Assembly (NCBI GenBank): GCA_030426085.1
Contig: JAUHYW010000036.1
Span: 25,610 to 89,609 of the forward strand
Source of the DNA: a bacterium
GTDB lineage: Bacteria; Myxococcota_A; Bradymonadia; UBA7976; UBA1532
Direction: 5' to 3'
Length of the DNA: 64,000 bases
Part shown: positions 27,017-35,031 of the stretch, in pieces
Numbering within the stretch: the first letter of the stretch is position 1
Layout: every line of letters begins with the position of its first letter
Notes under the pieces: model-generated
Seen by the model: the letters and a program-made list of their open reading frames with translations, nothing else
What the model was told of the DNA's origin: nothing
Database searches by the model: none
Program-made: the position numbers and the translations under genes

Positions 27017-28342
27017 ATGGCCCGCAAGTGGGAAGAGCTGGCCGACGACGACGGCTACAGCCTGGGGGACGCCGACGGGTTCCCCGAGGCGGACGACGTC
27101 GACGACGGGTACGCGCCGCCGCCGAGCGCCGGGTTCGGGCAGAAGCCGATCCGCATCCCGCTGGTGCTGGTGCTGCTCGCGTCGCTGGGCGGGGCGATGT
27201 TCGCCGCGACGTCGACCGCCGACTTCGCGGCCCACCTCGACCGGCAGGTGCACTCGGTGACCTGCTCGGTGGTGCCCGGGGCCGAGGCGGGGCTCGAGAA
27301 CGGCTGCAAGGTCGTGATGATGAGCCCCTACAGCTCGTGGTTCCGCACCGACTACTGGGGCGGCATCCCGATCAGCCTGTTCGCCTTGGCGGTGTTCTGC
27401 TTCCTGGCGTACCGGGCGGCGCACCTCGTCTGGAAGGGGCACGAGACGACGAAGGCCGAGGCCGGGTTCCTGCTCGCGGCGACGATGTTGCCGGTGATCA
27501 TGAGCGTGGGCTACGGCTACATCGCCTACAGCGAGGTGGGCGCGCTGTGCACCGTCTGCGCCGGGATCTACGTGGTGTCGGGGTTGGCGTTCGTCGGCGC
27601 GCTGGGCGCGTTCGTGATGAGCGCGTCGCCGCCGATGGGTGATCCGGCGGCGGTGCGCCGCTTCGGGGTGGGCGTGCTCGAAGGGGTCGGCTTCGTCTTC
27701 GCGCTGACGCTGGCGTGGCTGGCGTTCATCCCCGAGACCCAGGCCGACGACCGGGGGGTGAGCGGCTGCGGTACGCTGGTCCAGCCGGAGGATCCGGCGG
27801 GCATCATGATCGACCTCGAGCGGCACCCGGGCGGCGCGCCGTCCATCGAGCTGCTCGACCCGCTGTGCCCCGCCTGCAAGGCGTTCGACGGGCGCTTGAA
27901 GGAGAGCGGGCTGGGCGCGAAGCTCGATCAGAAGGCGGTGCTCTTCCCCCTCGACGCCGAGTGCAACTGGATGCTGACCGAGTCGCTGCACCCCGGGGCC
28001 TGCGCGGTCAGCGAGGCGATGCTGTGCGCCGGGGGTCAGACCCAGGCTCGGGCCGTCCTCGATTGGGCCTTCGAGAATCAGGCGGCGCTGCTCGAAGCCG
28101 CCAAGGAGGGCGACGGGCCGGTGCGCAGTCAGTTGAAGGCGGCCTTCCCGGCGGTGGCCGGCTGCCTGGGCACGCCGGTGGCCCGCAACAAGGTGGTCAA
28201 GAGCCTGCGCTGGGCGGTGGCCAACGCGCTGCCGGTGATGACCCCCCAGCTCTTCGTGCGCGGCAACCGGCTGTGCGACGAAGACACCGACCTGGGCCTC
28301 GAGTACACCCTGACCCGCATGATCGGAGGCGCGAAGCCATGA
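27017..28342 (+). CDS. Vitamin K epoxide reductase homologue fused to a DsbA-like thioredoxin domain
   Basis: A 441-residue inner-membrane protein for disulfide formation. After an acidic cytosolic tail of about 45 residues, the VKOR bundle has the loop cysteines (CSVV ... GCKVV), PYSSWF, GIPIS and the quinone-side CTVC. A C-terminal periplasmic thioredoxin/DsbA-like domain carries DPLCPAC. VKOR passes electrons from the thioredoxin partner to quinone; here enzyme and partner are one chain. ATG 27017 follows AGGAGGGG by three to five bases. It overlaps the next gene by ATGA and heads a three-gene disulfide set. Confidence 0.88.
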   Translation: MARKWEELADDDGYSLGDADGFPEADDVDDGYAPPPSAGFGQKPIRIPLVLVLLASLGGAMFAATSTADFAAHLDRQVHSVTCSVVPGAEAGLENGCKVVMMSPYSSWFRTDYWGGIPISLFALAVFCFLAYRAAHLVWKGHETTKAEAGFLLAATMLPVIMSVGYGYIAYSEVGALCTVCAGIYVVSGLAFVGALGAFVMSASPPMGDPAAVRRFGVGVLEGVGFVFALTLAWLAFIPETQADDRGVSGCGTLVQPEDPAGIMIDLERHPGGAPSIELLDPLCPACKAFDGRLKESGLGAKLDQKAVLFPLDAECNWMLTESLHPGACAVSEAMLCAGGQTQARAVLDWAFENQAALLEAAKEGDGPVRSQLKAAFPAVAGCLGTPVARNKVVKSLRWAVANALPVMTPQLFVRGNRLCDEDTDLGLEYTLTRMIGGAKP

Positions 28343-29025
28343 ACGAGATCGCTCGACGGGGCATCGTCGCGGTGCCCGCGCTCTTCGTGCCGCTGGTGAT
28401 GGTGGCGAGCTGGCTGGGCGCCGCCGAGAGCCGGCTGAACGCGGCCGACTACTCGGCCGAAGAAGAGGTGGCCATCGCCTCGGTCAGCGAGGACGCCTAC
28501 TGCACGCCCAAGCTCAAGGCGATCGTGCGCCGGGTGGCCACGGCCTGCGGGCTGGTGGGCGCCAGCGGGCGGGGCTGTCAGCCGGCGGTGGCCAAGAACG
28601 TCGCCCAGCTCACCGACGACGAGTTCAACGCGCTGTTCCGGCCGCTCGAGAAGCGGGCCCACATCGTGCAGTTCGACGCCGACTCGGTCGACCTCGACCC
28701 GAGCGGGGTGCGCACGGTCGAGACGGCGTGGGCCGCGCAGCAGGGGGCCAGCTTCTTCTTCGTGGTGGCCCGGGCGAGCCCCGATGGCAAGACCGAGCAC
28801 AACGAGAAGCTCAGCGCCGGGCGGGCCCGCAGCGTGCTGTCCCACCTCGAGCAGAAGTTCCGCGACCCCGACATCGCAAAGCAGGTGGGGCTCTTGTGGC
28901 TCGGCGAGGACTTCGCCCAGCTCGGCGAGGAGTTCTGCGGCTGGCAGCGGTCGCGGGTCGACGACTGCACCGAGAAGGAGATCAACCGCAGCGCCTTCGT
29001 GGCGTGGATCGACTGCGCGATCTGA
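28339..29025 (+). CDS. Exported OmpA-like protein
   Basis: A 228-residue protein with an N-terminal hydrophobic segment (IVAVPALFVPLVMVASWLGA) and a C-terminal domain of OmpA/MotB type: IVQFDADSVDLDPSGV, a long helix, FFFVVARAS and NEKLSAGRARSVLSHL. Six cysteines lie in the mature part, unusual for the family and fitting a substrate of the neighbouring VKOR-DsbA protein. Its start overlaps the VKOR stop (ATGA), so the two are coupled. It could bind peptidoglycan in the periplasm. Confidence 0.7.
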   Translation: MNEIARRGIVAVPALFVPLVMVASWLGAAESRLNAADYSAEEEVAIASVSEDAYCTPKLKAIVRRVATACGLVGASGRGCQPAVAKNVAQLTDDEFNALFRPLEKRAHIVQFDADSVDLDPSGVRTVETAWAAQQGASFFFVVARASPDGKTEHNEKLSAGRARSVLSHLEQKFRDPDIAKQVGLLWLGEDFAQLGEEFCGWQRSRVDDCTEKEINRSAFVAWIDCAI

Positions 29026-29078
29026 TCGCCCGCCGCCCCCGGACGCCCCACGCCCCGACCGATGCCCTCGGAGATGCC

Positions 29079-29726
29079 ATGCATGTCACGCAGATGATCG
29101 CCCGCCTGCTGCCGGCGGCGGCGCTGGCCCTCGCCGGGCTGGCCCTGACCGGCTGCCCGAGCAAGGAGCCCGCCGCGACCCCGAAGCCGACGTCGCGCAC
29201 GGCGGCGGTGCGCCCCAAGAAGAAGGCGGGGCCGGTCAACGACACCGGCGGCTTCTGCGAGGTGACCTGGCCCGCGGGCGAGCGGGCGTTCGAGTGGCCG
29301 CCGGAGCGGGCGCTGCCCGACGGGCAGGTGCCCAGCCGCGATCTGGCGAAGGACCGCTGGACCTGGGTCAACGTGTGGGCGACCTGGTGCACCCCGTGCA
29401 TCGAAGAGATGGGGCTGATGGCCCGCTGGACCCGGGGGCTCGCGAAGGACGGCAAGCCGATCGACTTGCAGCTCCTGACCATCGACAAAGAGACCGAGAC
29501 CGAGAAGCTGAAGGCCCGCATGAGCAAGGGGCTGCCCGGTCCGGTGCGCTGGATCCGCAGCGAGGCCGATTGGGAGGGCTTCCTCGATCTGCTGGGGGTC
29601 GACCGCACCTCGGCGATCCCGATCCACGCGCTGGTCGATCCGGCGGGGCACCTGCGCTGCGTGCGGGTGGGCGCGATCAGCGGGCAGGACTACGCGGCGG
29701 TCAAGGCCATCATCGCCGGCGGTTGA
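29079..29726 (+). CDS. Thioredoxin-like lipoprotein (TlpA/ResA type)
   Basis: A 215-residue lipoprotein with lipobox LALTGC after a hydrophobic signal. A Pro/Lys linker leads to a TlpA-like thioredoxin fold with the redox site WATWCTPC, the cis-Pro loop TSAIPIHALVDPAG and the usual insert. It would reduce or isomerise disulfides of exported proteins. ATG 29079 is preceded by GGAG with five bases between. It follows the VKOR-DsbA and OmpA-like genes by 53 bases and completes a redox operon: one protein that makes disulfides, one that reshapes them. Confidence 0.85.
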   Translation: MHVTQMIARLLPAAALALAGLALTGCPSKEPAATPKPTSRTAAVRPKKKAGPVNDTGGFCEVTWPAGERAFEWPPERALPDGQVPSRDLAKDRWTWVNVWATWCTPCIEEMGLMARWTRGLAKDGKPIDLQLLTIDKETETEKLKARMSKGLPGPVRWIRSEADWEGFLDLLGVDRTSAIPIHALVDPAGHLRCVRVGAISGQDYAAVKAIIAGG

Positions 29727-29792
29727 TGTCACGATCGACGGCTCATGACGCATCGCGGGATGCCGTCACGCCGTGAGACATGGGAGGGAATC

Positions 29793-30218
29793 ATGCGTTT
29801 TTTGCACTCGATGATCCGGGTCTTCGACCTCGACGCCGCGCTGCGCTTCTTCTGCGAGGGGCTGGGGCTGAAGCAGGTCCGGCGCAGCGACTACGAGAAG
29901 GGGCGCTTCTCGCTGGTCTTCCTCGAGAGCGGCGCCGAGGGCGATACGGCCCAGATCGAGCTGACGTGGAACTGGGATGAGGAGGCGCCCTATGACGGCG
30001 GGCGCAACTTCGGGCACCTGGCGTTTGCGGTCGACGACATCTACGCGACCTGCGCCCACCTCCAGTCGATGGGGGTGACCATCTCGCGGCCGCCGCGAGA
30101 CGGGCGCATGGCGTTCGTGCGCTCGCCGGATCTGATCTCGGTGGAGCTCTTGCAGAAGGGCGAGGCGCAGGCGCCGGCCGAGCCGTGGGCGTCGATGCCC
30201 AGCACCGGGACCTGGTAG
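29793..30218 (+). CDS. gloA: Lactoylglutathione lyase (glyoxalase I)
   Basis: A 141-residue VOC-fold enzyme that converts the methylglyoxal-glutathione hemithioacetal to lactoylglutathione. It begins [20 protein letters not shown] and keeps all four metal ligands at the family positions: His in FLHSMIRV, Glu in IELTWNW, His in FGHLAF and Glu in ISVELL. Length is normal. ATG 29793 follows GGGAGG by five bases; an earlier ATG at 29745 lacks one. It is likely a single gene; the spacer after it to the convergent small gene is only six bases. Confidence 0.88.
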   Translation: MRFLHSMIRVFDLDAALRFFCEGLGLKQVRRSDYEKGRFSLVFLESGAEGDTAQIELTWNWDEEAPYDGGRNFGHLAFAVDDIYATCAHLQSMGVTISRPPRDGRMAFVRSPDLISVELLQKGEAQAPAEPWASMPSTGTW

Positions 30219-30224
30219 GGCGGC

Positions 30225-30464
30225 TCAGCTCCGCTCGGGCGCGGGCTCGAGCCGGATCCGGGGCGGCGAGATGCGGGCGACGCGGGCCAGGGGCCACGAG
30301 ACGGGCGGTCGCTTGGGGCTCGGCCGGCGGCGCCGCGTCTTCGGGCGGTCGTCGGTCGCGATGCGGCGGGTCCCCCCGCGCTCGGGCGCGGACGGCAGGA
30401 TTTCGAACTCGATCAGGCTGGGGCGCAGCTCGGGCACGGGGCGATGGGGCGGTTCGTGGTGCAT
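30225..30464 (-). CDS. Small basic Pro/Arg-rich protein, hypothetical
   Basis: A 79-residue protein beginning MHHEPPHRPVPELRPS, with an Arg-rich middle and no hydrophobic segment. ATG 30464 has GAGG eight bases upstream and third positions are G/C-rich, which supports coding. No family is recognised. Its upstream spacer contains an inverted repeat and short tandem repeats (30507-30549). Confidence 0.5.
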   Translation of the reverse strand: MHHEPPHRPVPELRPSLIEFEILPSAPERGGTRRIATDDRPKTRRRRPSPKRPPVSWPLARVARISPPRIRLEPAPERS

Positions 30465-30506
30465 GAGTGGTCCTCGGGGAGATGGTCGAGCTGGGGTCCG
30501 GCGACG

Positions 30507-30549
30507 GTTGAACCGTTCAACACGGCCGCACGACACGGCCGCTCAGCAC
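30507..30549. promoter_or_regulatory. Operator-like inverted repeat next to 13-base direct repeats
   Basis: GTTGAA-CCG-TTCAAC (30507-30521) is a perfect inverted repeat. It runs into CACGGCCGC at 30521-30529 and again at 30534-30542, with CACGG at 30547, all 13 bases apart. The cluster sits in the 278-base spacer between divergent genes. Confidence 0.35.
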
Positions 30550-30708
30550 GGGGCGTGCCAGGGTCGACCACGGCCCGCAGGCGGTCGAAGAGCCCGATCG
30601 TCGGGCAGGGGCGTCTCGGGAGATGCCGCGTGAGACGCCCGGGATACGCCGATGAGACAGGCCGTCCACCGGGGAGGGGGATTTCTGGCCGCCCGGTCGA
30701 GCGTGGCC

Positions 30709-30714
30709 TACTAT
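30709..30714 (+). promoter_or_regulatory. Candidate -10 hexamer
   Basis: TACTAT, one of the best -10 matches in the window, lies 28 bases before ATG 30743. Confidence 0.4.
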
Positions 30715-30742
30715 CCCCCCACACATTCCAGGGGGGGCCTCG

Positions 30743-31372
30743 ATGGCCAAGGACCAGAAGCGGACCCGTCGCCGGACCACTCAGTCGGACGCGATGGCCG
30801 GCCTCGCCGCGAGCGGGGGCAACGTCGACAAGATCCGGGACATCCTCTTCGGCGCGCAGATGCGGGGCTACGACCGGCGCTTCGCCCGGCTCGAGGAGAC
30901 GGTGGAGCGGTCGCTGGCCGATCTGCGCAGCGACGTCGACGGGCGCCTGAGCGCGCTCGAGACGTTCACCCGCAGCGAGCTGTCGGCCCTCGACGAGCGC
31001 CTGCGCGCCGAGCAGACCGCCCGCACCGACGACGCCCGCCGCCTCACCCGCGAGCTGGAGTCCACCGAGCGCGCCCTTCAGCAGCGGCTGGGTGAGCTGT
31101 CGGATCGCAGCAGCCGGGCCGAGCAGAGCTTGCGGCAGCAGCTCCTCGATCTGACCCGCAGCCTGCGCAATGAGCTGCGCGAGCAGCACGGCAGCCTGAC
31201 CCGCAGCCTGGACGACGCGGTCGAGTCCCTCGGCGCCGACAAGGTCGACCGGGCGGCGCTCGCCGGCTTGTTCTCCGAGCTGGCCCTGCGGCTGGACGAC
31301 GGGCTGATCGATCTCGACCTCGGCGGCGACGCCCCCGAGCCGGCCGAGGACCTCGCCGACGGCGATGCCTGA
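30743..31372 (+). CDS. Coiled-coil protein preceding an OmpA-family gene
   Basis: A 209-residue soluble protein. After a basic N-terminus it has NVDKIRDILFGAQMRGYDRRFARLEE, which recurs in coiled-coil proteins of unknown role in several bacterial phyla, and then about 130 residues of heptad-rich helix. The acidic C-terminus overlaps the next start by eight bases. Together with the OmpA-type partner it probably forms an envelope-associated complex; this is inferred from the overlap. Shine-Dalgarno is weak (G-run). Confidence 0.75.
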   Translation: MAKDQKRTRRRTTQSDAMAGLAASGGNVDKIRDILFGAQMRGYDRRFARLEETVERSLADLRSDVDGRLSALETFTRSELSALDERLRAEQTARTDDARRLTRELESTERALQQRLGELSDRSSRAEQSLRQQLLDLTRSLRNELREQHGSLTRSLDDAVESLGADKVDRAALAGLFSELALRLDDGLIDLDLGGDAPEPAEDLADGDA

Positions 31373-33305
31373 CGATCCCCCCGGTTCGGCCCCTGCCGCG
31401 CCGGACGAGGGTCCCGCCCCCGACGCGCCCGAAGCCCCCGAGGACGGCTCGCTGGACGCGGCGTCCGACGCGGGCTACGGCGCCCTGCGCGATCTGCTCG
31501 TCGGGCCCGAGCGGGCCCGCCTCGAGGCCCTCGAAGAGCGGCTGGACGTCGACGATCTCCGGGCCGACGAGCTGGCCCGGGTGCTGCCCGAGGCGGTGCG
31601 CCGGGGGGTCGACGATCCCCGGCTGGCCGAGGGCCTCGAGCCGCTGGTGGCCAAAGGCTTCGACCGCTTCATCGAGGCCGGGCAGGCCCGGGTGGTCGAG
31701 GCGCTGACCCCGGTGATGGGGGCCCTCATCCGGCAGTGGGTCGCTCGCGAGCTCAAGACCCGCCTCGCCGAGCTCAGCCGCCTGCTCGATCAGAGCTTCT
31801 CCCCCCGCTCGCTCGCCTGGCGGGTCGAGGCGCTGGCCACCCGCCGCTCGTTCGGTGAGGTGGTGCTGCTGCGCAGCCTGCGCTGGCGGGTGGTGCGGGC
31901 GCTGCTCATCCACGCCGACACCGGGATCCTCTTGCGGCACGTCTCGGCGGGCGCCGCCGGAGGGGGTCAGGCCGGCGCCGTGGAGCAGGATCCGGACGTG
32001 GTGTCGTCGATGCTCACCGCGGTGCAGTCGTACCTGCACGACGGCTTCGGGGCCGACGAGGGGGACGCGGTCGATACCATCGCCATCGGCGACAAGACGG
32101 TCTGGATCGCCAACACCCCCCGGGCGGTGCTGGCGGTGGAGCTGGCCGGCGCGCCCGATCCGATGTTCCGGGGGGTCATCGACGAGACGATGGAGACGAT
32201 CGATCAGCGGGCCCACCGGCGGCTGGTGGACTTCGTGGGCGACGTCGATCTCTTCGCCGATCTCGAGCCGCTGCTGGTCGCCCTCGTCGAGCGCTCGCCC
32301 GATCCGCCGCCGCCCCGCCTTTGGCCTTCGTTCGTCGCGCTCGCCGTGCTGCTGGGCTTCGTCGGCTTCACCGCCTGGACCGCGTGGCAGGCCGAGGCCC
32401 GCTGGCGGTCGGTGCTCGACGCGCTGGAGCGGGAGCCGGGCATCGTCGTGATCTACGCCGACCGGGACGGCGATCGACACCATGTGCGCGGGCTGCGCGA
32501 TCCGCTGTCGAGCCACCCCGACGACGTCGTGGCGCCGTTCGACCTGTCGGGCGAGACGTGGCGCGGGGACTTCGAGCCGTATCACGCCCACCACCCGCCG
32601 TTTGTCGTCGAGCGGGCGCGGCGGGCGACCGATCCCCCCGAGACGGTGGCCTTGAGCTTCGCCGACGGGGTGCTCACGGTGACCGGGCAGGCGTCGGCGG
32701 TGTGGTGGCGGCGGCACGCGGCGGCGCTGGGCGCGGTGGCCGGGGTGACCCGGGTCGATCACGGGGGGCTGGCGGTCGAGGACGATCGGCTGGCCCGGGC
32801 CCGGCTGCTGCTCGATCCGCCCGATCGGGTCGAGCTGGCCCTGGACGGCGAGACGCTGCGGATCACCGGCGAGGCCCCGGCCGGGTGGCTGGCCCGCGTG
32901 GCCCGGCGGGGCGCGACCGTCGAGGGCATCACCGCGGTGGACGTCTCGGGCGCCGAGGACGCCCTCGAGGCCGCCACCCGGCGCATCGAGGCGGTCGAGA
33001 TCGAGTTCGCCCCCGACGTGGCCGAGCTGACCCCGGCCGGCGAGACCGAGCTGGCCCGCACGCTGGACGACATGGCCCGGCTGCGTCAGGCCCGCCCCTG
33101 GCTGCGGTTCGTGGTCGAGGGGCACGCCGACGCCTCGGGCAGCCCCCGGCGCAACGCCGAGCTGCGGGCGGCCCGGGCCCGGGCGGTCGCCGATCGGCTG
33201 CTGGGCGACCCCCGCCTGCTGGGCGCGGTGGTGCCCCGAGCGGCCGACGCCCGGACCTCGGCCGGGCGGGTGGCCCGCATCCGGCTCGGCGCGCCCGGCC
33301 GCTGA
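31365..33305 (+). CDS. OmpA-family membrane protein with large cytosolic N-terminal part
   Basis: A 646-residue protein. Residues 1-320 are soluble and helical, with no signal peptide. One transmembrane helix follows (FVALAVLLGFVGFTAWTAW, about 325-343). The periplasmic part holds two BON-like repeats (LSFADGVLTVTGQA and LALDGETLRITGEA) and an OmpA/MotB peptidoglycan-binding domain with EIEFAPDVAELTPAG, FVVEGHADASGSPRRNAELRAARARAVAD. It would bridge inner membrane and cell wall. Its start overlaps the coiled-coil gene, so the two are coupled. Confidence 0.8.
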   Translation: MPDDPPGSAPAAPDEGPAPDAPEAPEDGSLDAASDAGYGALRDLLVGPERARLEALEERLDVDDLRADELARVLPEAVRRGVDDPRLAEGLEPLVAKGFDRFIEAGQARVVEALTPVMGALIRQWVARELKTRLAELSRLLDQSFSPRSLAWRVEALATRRSFGEVVLLRSLRWRVVRALLIHADTGILLRHVSAGAAGGGQAGAVEQDPDVVSSMLTAVQSYLHDGFGADEGDAVDTIAIGDKTVWIANTPRAVLAVELAGAPDPMFRGVIDETMETIDQRAHRRLVDFVGDVDLFADLEPLLVALVERSPDPPPPRLWPSFVALAVLLGFVGFTAWTAWQAEARWRSVLDALEREPGIVVIYADRDGDRHHVRGLRDPLSSHPDDVVAPFDLSGETWRGDFEPYHAHHPPFVVERARRATDPPETVALSFADGVLTVTGQASAVWWRRHAAALGAVAGVTRVDHGGLAVEDDRLARARLLLDPPDRVELALDGETLRITGEAPAGWLARVARRGATVEGITAVDVSGAEDALEAATRRIEAVEIEFAPDVAELTPAGETELARTLDDMARLRQARPWLRFVVEGHADASGSPRRNAELRAARARAVADRLLGDPRLLGAVVPRAADARTSAGRVARIRLGAPGR

Positions 33306-33369
33306 GCCCGGCCGCGCGTCGTCCGGGGCATCCGGGGGACCCGCCATTGTCCGCGGGGGCCGGCCGGAG

Positions 33370-33375
33370 TAGCCT
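33370..33375 (+). promoter_or_regulatory. Candidate -10 hexamer of the GTPase gene
   Basis: TAGCCT lies 24 bases before the TTG start at 33400. Confidence 0.35.
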
Positions 33376-33399
33376 GCGCCGACAACCTGGGGGTGATGA

Positions 33400-33897
33400 T
33401 TGGCGCTGTTCAAGAGGGTCGTGATGCTGGGCAGCTTCGCGGTGGGCAAGACCTCGCTGGTCCGCCGCTTCGTCGAGGACGCATTCGACGACACCTACCT
33501 CAGCACGATGGGGGTCAAGGTCAGCCGCAAGGCGCTGACCGTCGACGGCGCCGGGCTCACCCTGATGCTGTGGGACATCAGCGGCCGGGAGGGCTTCGAA
33601 GGCCTGCGGCCGAGCTACCTCAAGGGCGCCTCGGGGGCCATCCTGGTCGGTGACACCACCCGCCCCCGCACCTTCGAGACCATCGACGCCGAGCTGGGCA
33701 GCCTCGTGGCGGCCGTCGGCGACTGCCCCAAGGTGATCTGCGCCAACAAGTGCGATCTGCCGCCGGCCGTCGAGATGGAGGACGTCGCCGCTCAGGCCGC
33801 CCGCATCGGCGCGCCGCTGTTCTCCACGAGCGCCCGCACCGGCGCCGCGGTCGAGGAGGCGTTCCAGACGCTCGGCCGGGCCCTGCTGGGTCGATGA
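33400..33897 (+). CDS. Small Ras/Rab-like GTPase
   Basis: A 165-residue GTPase with G1 GSFAVGKTS, a switch I threonine in YLSTMGVKV, G3 DISGRE, G4 NKCD and G5 STSARTG. In G3 the position of the Ras catalytic glutamine is Arg, so GTP hydrolysis may need a partner. It starts at TTG 33400 after GGGGGTGA; no later start keeps the first strand. Its stop overlaps the histidine kinase start (ATGA), so it probably works as a switch with that kinase. Confidence 0.85.
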   Translation: MALFKRVVMLGSFAVGKTSLVRRFVEDAFDDTYLSTMGVKVSRKALTVDGAGLTLMLWDISGREGFEGLRPSYLKGASGAILVGDTTRPRTFETIDAELGSLVAAVGDCPKVICANKCDLPPAVEMEDVAAQAARIGAPLFSTSARTGAAVEEAFQTLGRALLGR

Positions 33898-34961
33898 CCG
33901 CCGGCTTCGAAGGGCTCTTCGATGAGCTGTGCACCCGGCGGGGCATCGGCTGCGCGCTGACCGATCCCGATCTGATCGTGCGCGCGGTCGGCGGGGCCCG
34001 GGCGGTGTGGGGCGGGCTGAAGCCCGGCGAACGGCTCACCGAGGCGGTGCCCGAGCTGCTGGGGGCCGAGGCCGAGATCGAGCAGACCGTCGCCGCCGAT
34101 ACGCCCTACGTCCTGCCCTGGCTCAACCGCGAGGGGGCCGACGGCCGGCCGCGCTTCTTCGAGCTGAGCGTGCACCGCCGGGCCGAGGATCCCGCCGAGC
34201 GGGTGTTCTGGCTGGTCGACGTGACCGGCGTCGGCCGGCTCAAGAGCGCGCTGAATCAGGAGCGCAACGACCTCTCGCTGACCCGGGACGCGCTCGATCT
34301 GCGCAACCGCGATCTCGAGCTGTTCCTGCGGGCGGCGGGCCACGACCTCAAGTCGCCGCTGCGCACGCTGGAGGGCTTCCTCGAGCTGATCGCCGCCGAG
34401 AACGACTCCCCGCTGGTCGACGCCTCGCGCAGCCTCGCGGTGCAGCTCGCCGAACTGGTCGAGGCGCTGCTGGCCTACGCCCGCCTGGGCGGGGCGGCGG
34501 TCGAGCGGGCGCCGGTGGACGTGGGCGCCGCGACGCAGAACGCGATGGATCGGCTGGCGCTGGCCATCGCCGATCGGGGGGCCGACGTGCAGCGGGTCGC
34601 GCCCGAGCGGTGGCCGGCGGTCCTCGGCGACCGCACGCTGGTGGGCCAGATCGTCTACAACCTGCTGGACAACGCCCTCAAGTACAGCCCCGCCGATCGC
34701 CCGGCGCGGGTCCGGATCACCGTCGAGCCCGACGGCGCCCGGGTCTGTCTGGCGGTGGAGGACGACGGCCCGGGCATCCCGGCGGCGTCCCGGGCCCGCG
34801 TCTTCGAGCCGCTGGTGCGGCTGAAGCGCGACGTGGCCGGCCACGGCTTCGGGCTGGCGACGGTGCAGCGCTGCGCCGAGCTGATGCGGGGGTCGGTGGC
34901 GGCGGTGGAGCCGGTGGCGCTGGGCGGGGCCCGGTTCGAAGTGCGGCTGCCCCGCCCGTGA
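33894..34961 (+). CDS. PAS-type sensor histidine kinase coupled to the GTPase
   Basis: A 355-residue soluble kinase. A PAS-like N-terminal domain (about 1-115) leads through a helix to the dimerisation domain with GHDLKSPLRTLEGF (phosphorylated His near 151) and an HATPase_c domain with the N-box NLLDNALKYS and G-boxes VEDDGPGIP and GHGFGLATV. No membrane segment and no response regulator nearby. The four-base overlap with the GTPase gene suggests they form one pathway. Confidence 0.88.
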   Translation: MTAGFEGLFDELCTRRGIGCALTDPDLIVRAVGGARAVWGGLKPGERLTEAVPELLGAEAEIEQTVAADTPYVLPWLNREGADGRPRFFELSVHRRAEDPAERVFWLVDVTGVGRLKSALNQERNDLSLTRDALDLRNRDLELFLRAAGHDLKSPLRTLEGFLELIAAENDSPLVDASRSLAVQLAELVEALLAYARLGGAAVERAPVDVGAATQNAMDRLALAIADRGADVQRVAPERWPAVLGDRTLVGQIVYNLLDNALKYSPADRPARVRITVEPDGARVCLAVEDDGPGIPAASRARVFEPLVRLKRDVAGHGFGLATVQRCAELMRGSVAAVEPVALGGARFEVRLPRP

Positions 34962-35031
34962 GCCGCCCCGGCTGCGGGCCCGCGCGCCGGCCGCCGCGTG
35001 ATCCTCGACTCGAGCCGCCCGGAGACGCCCG

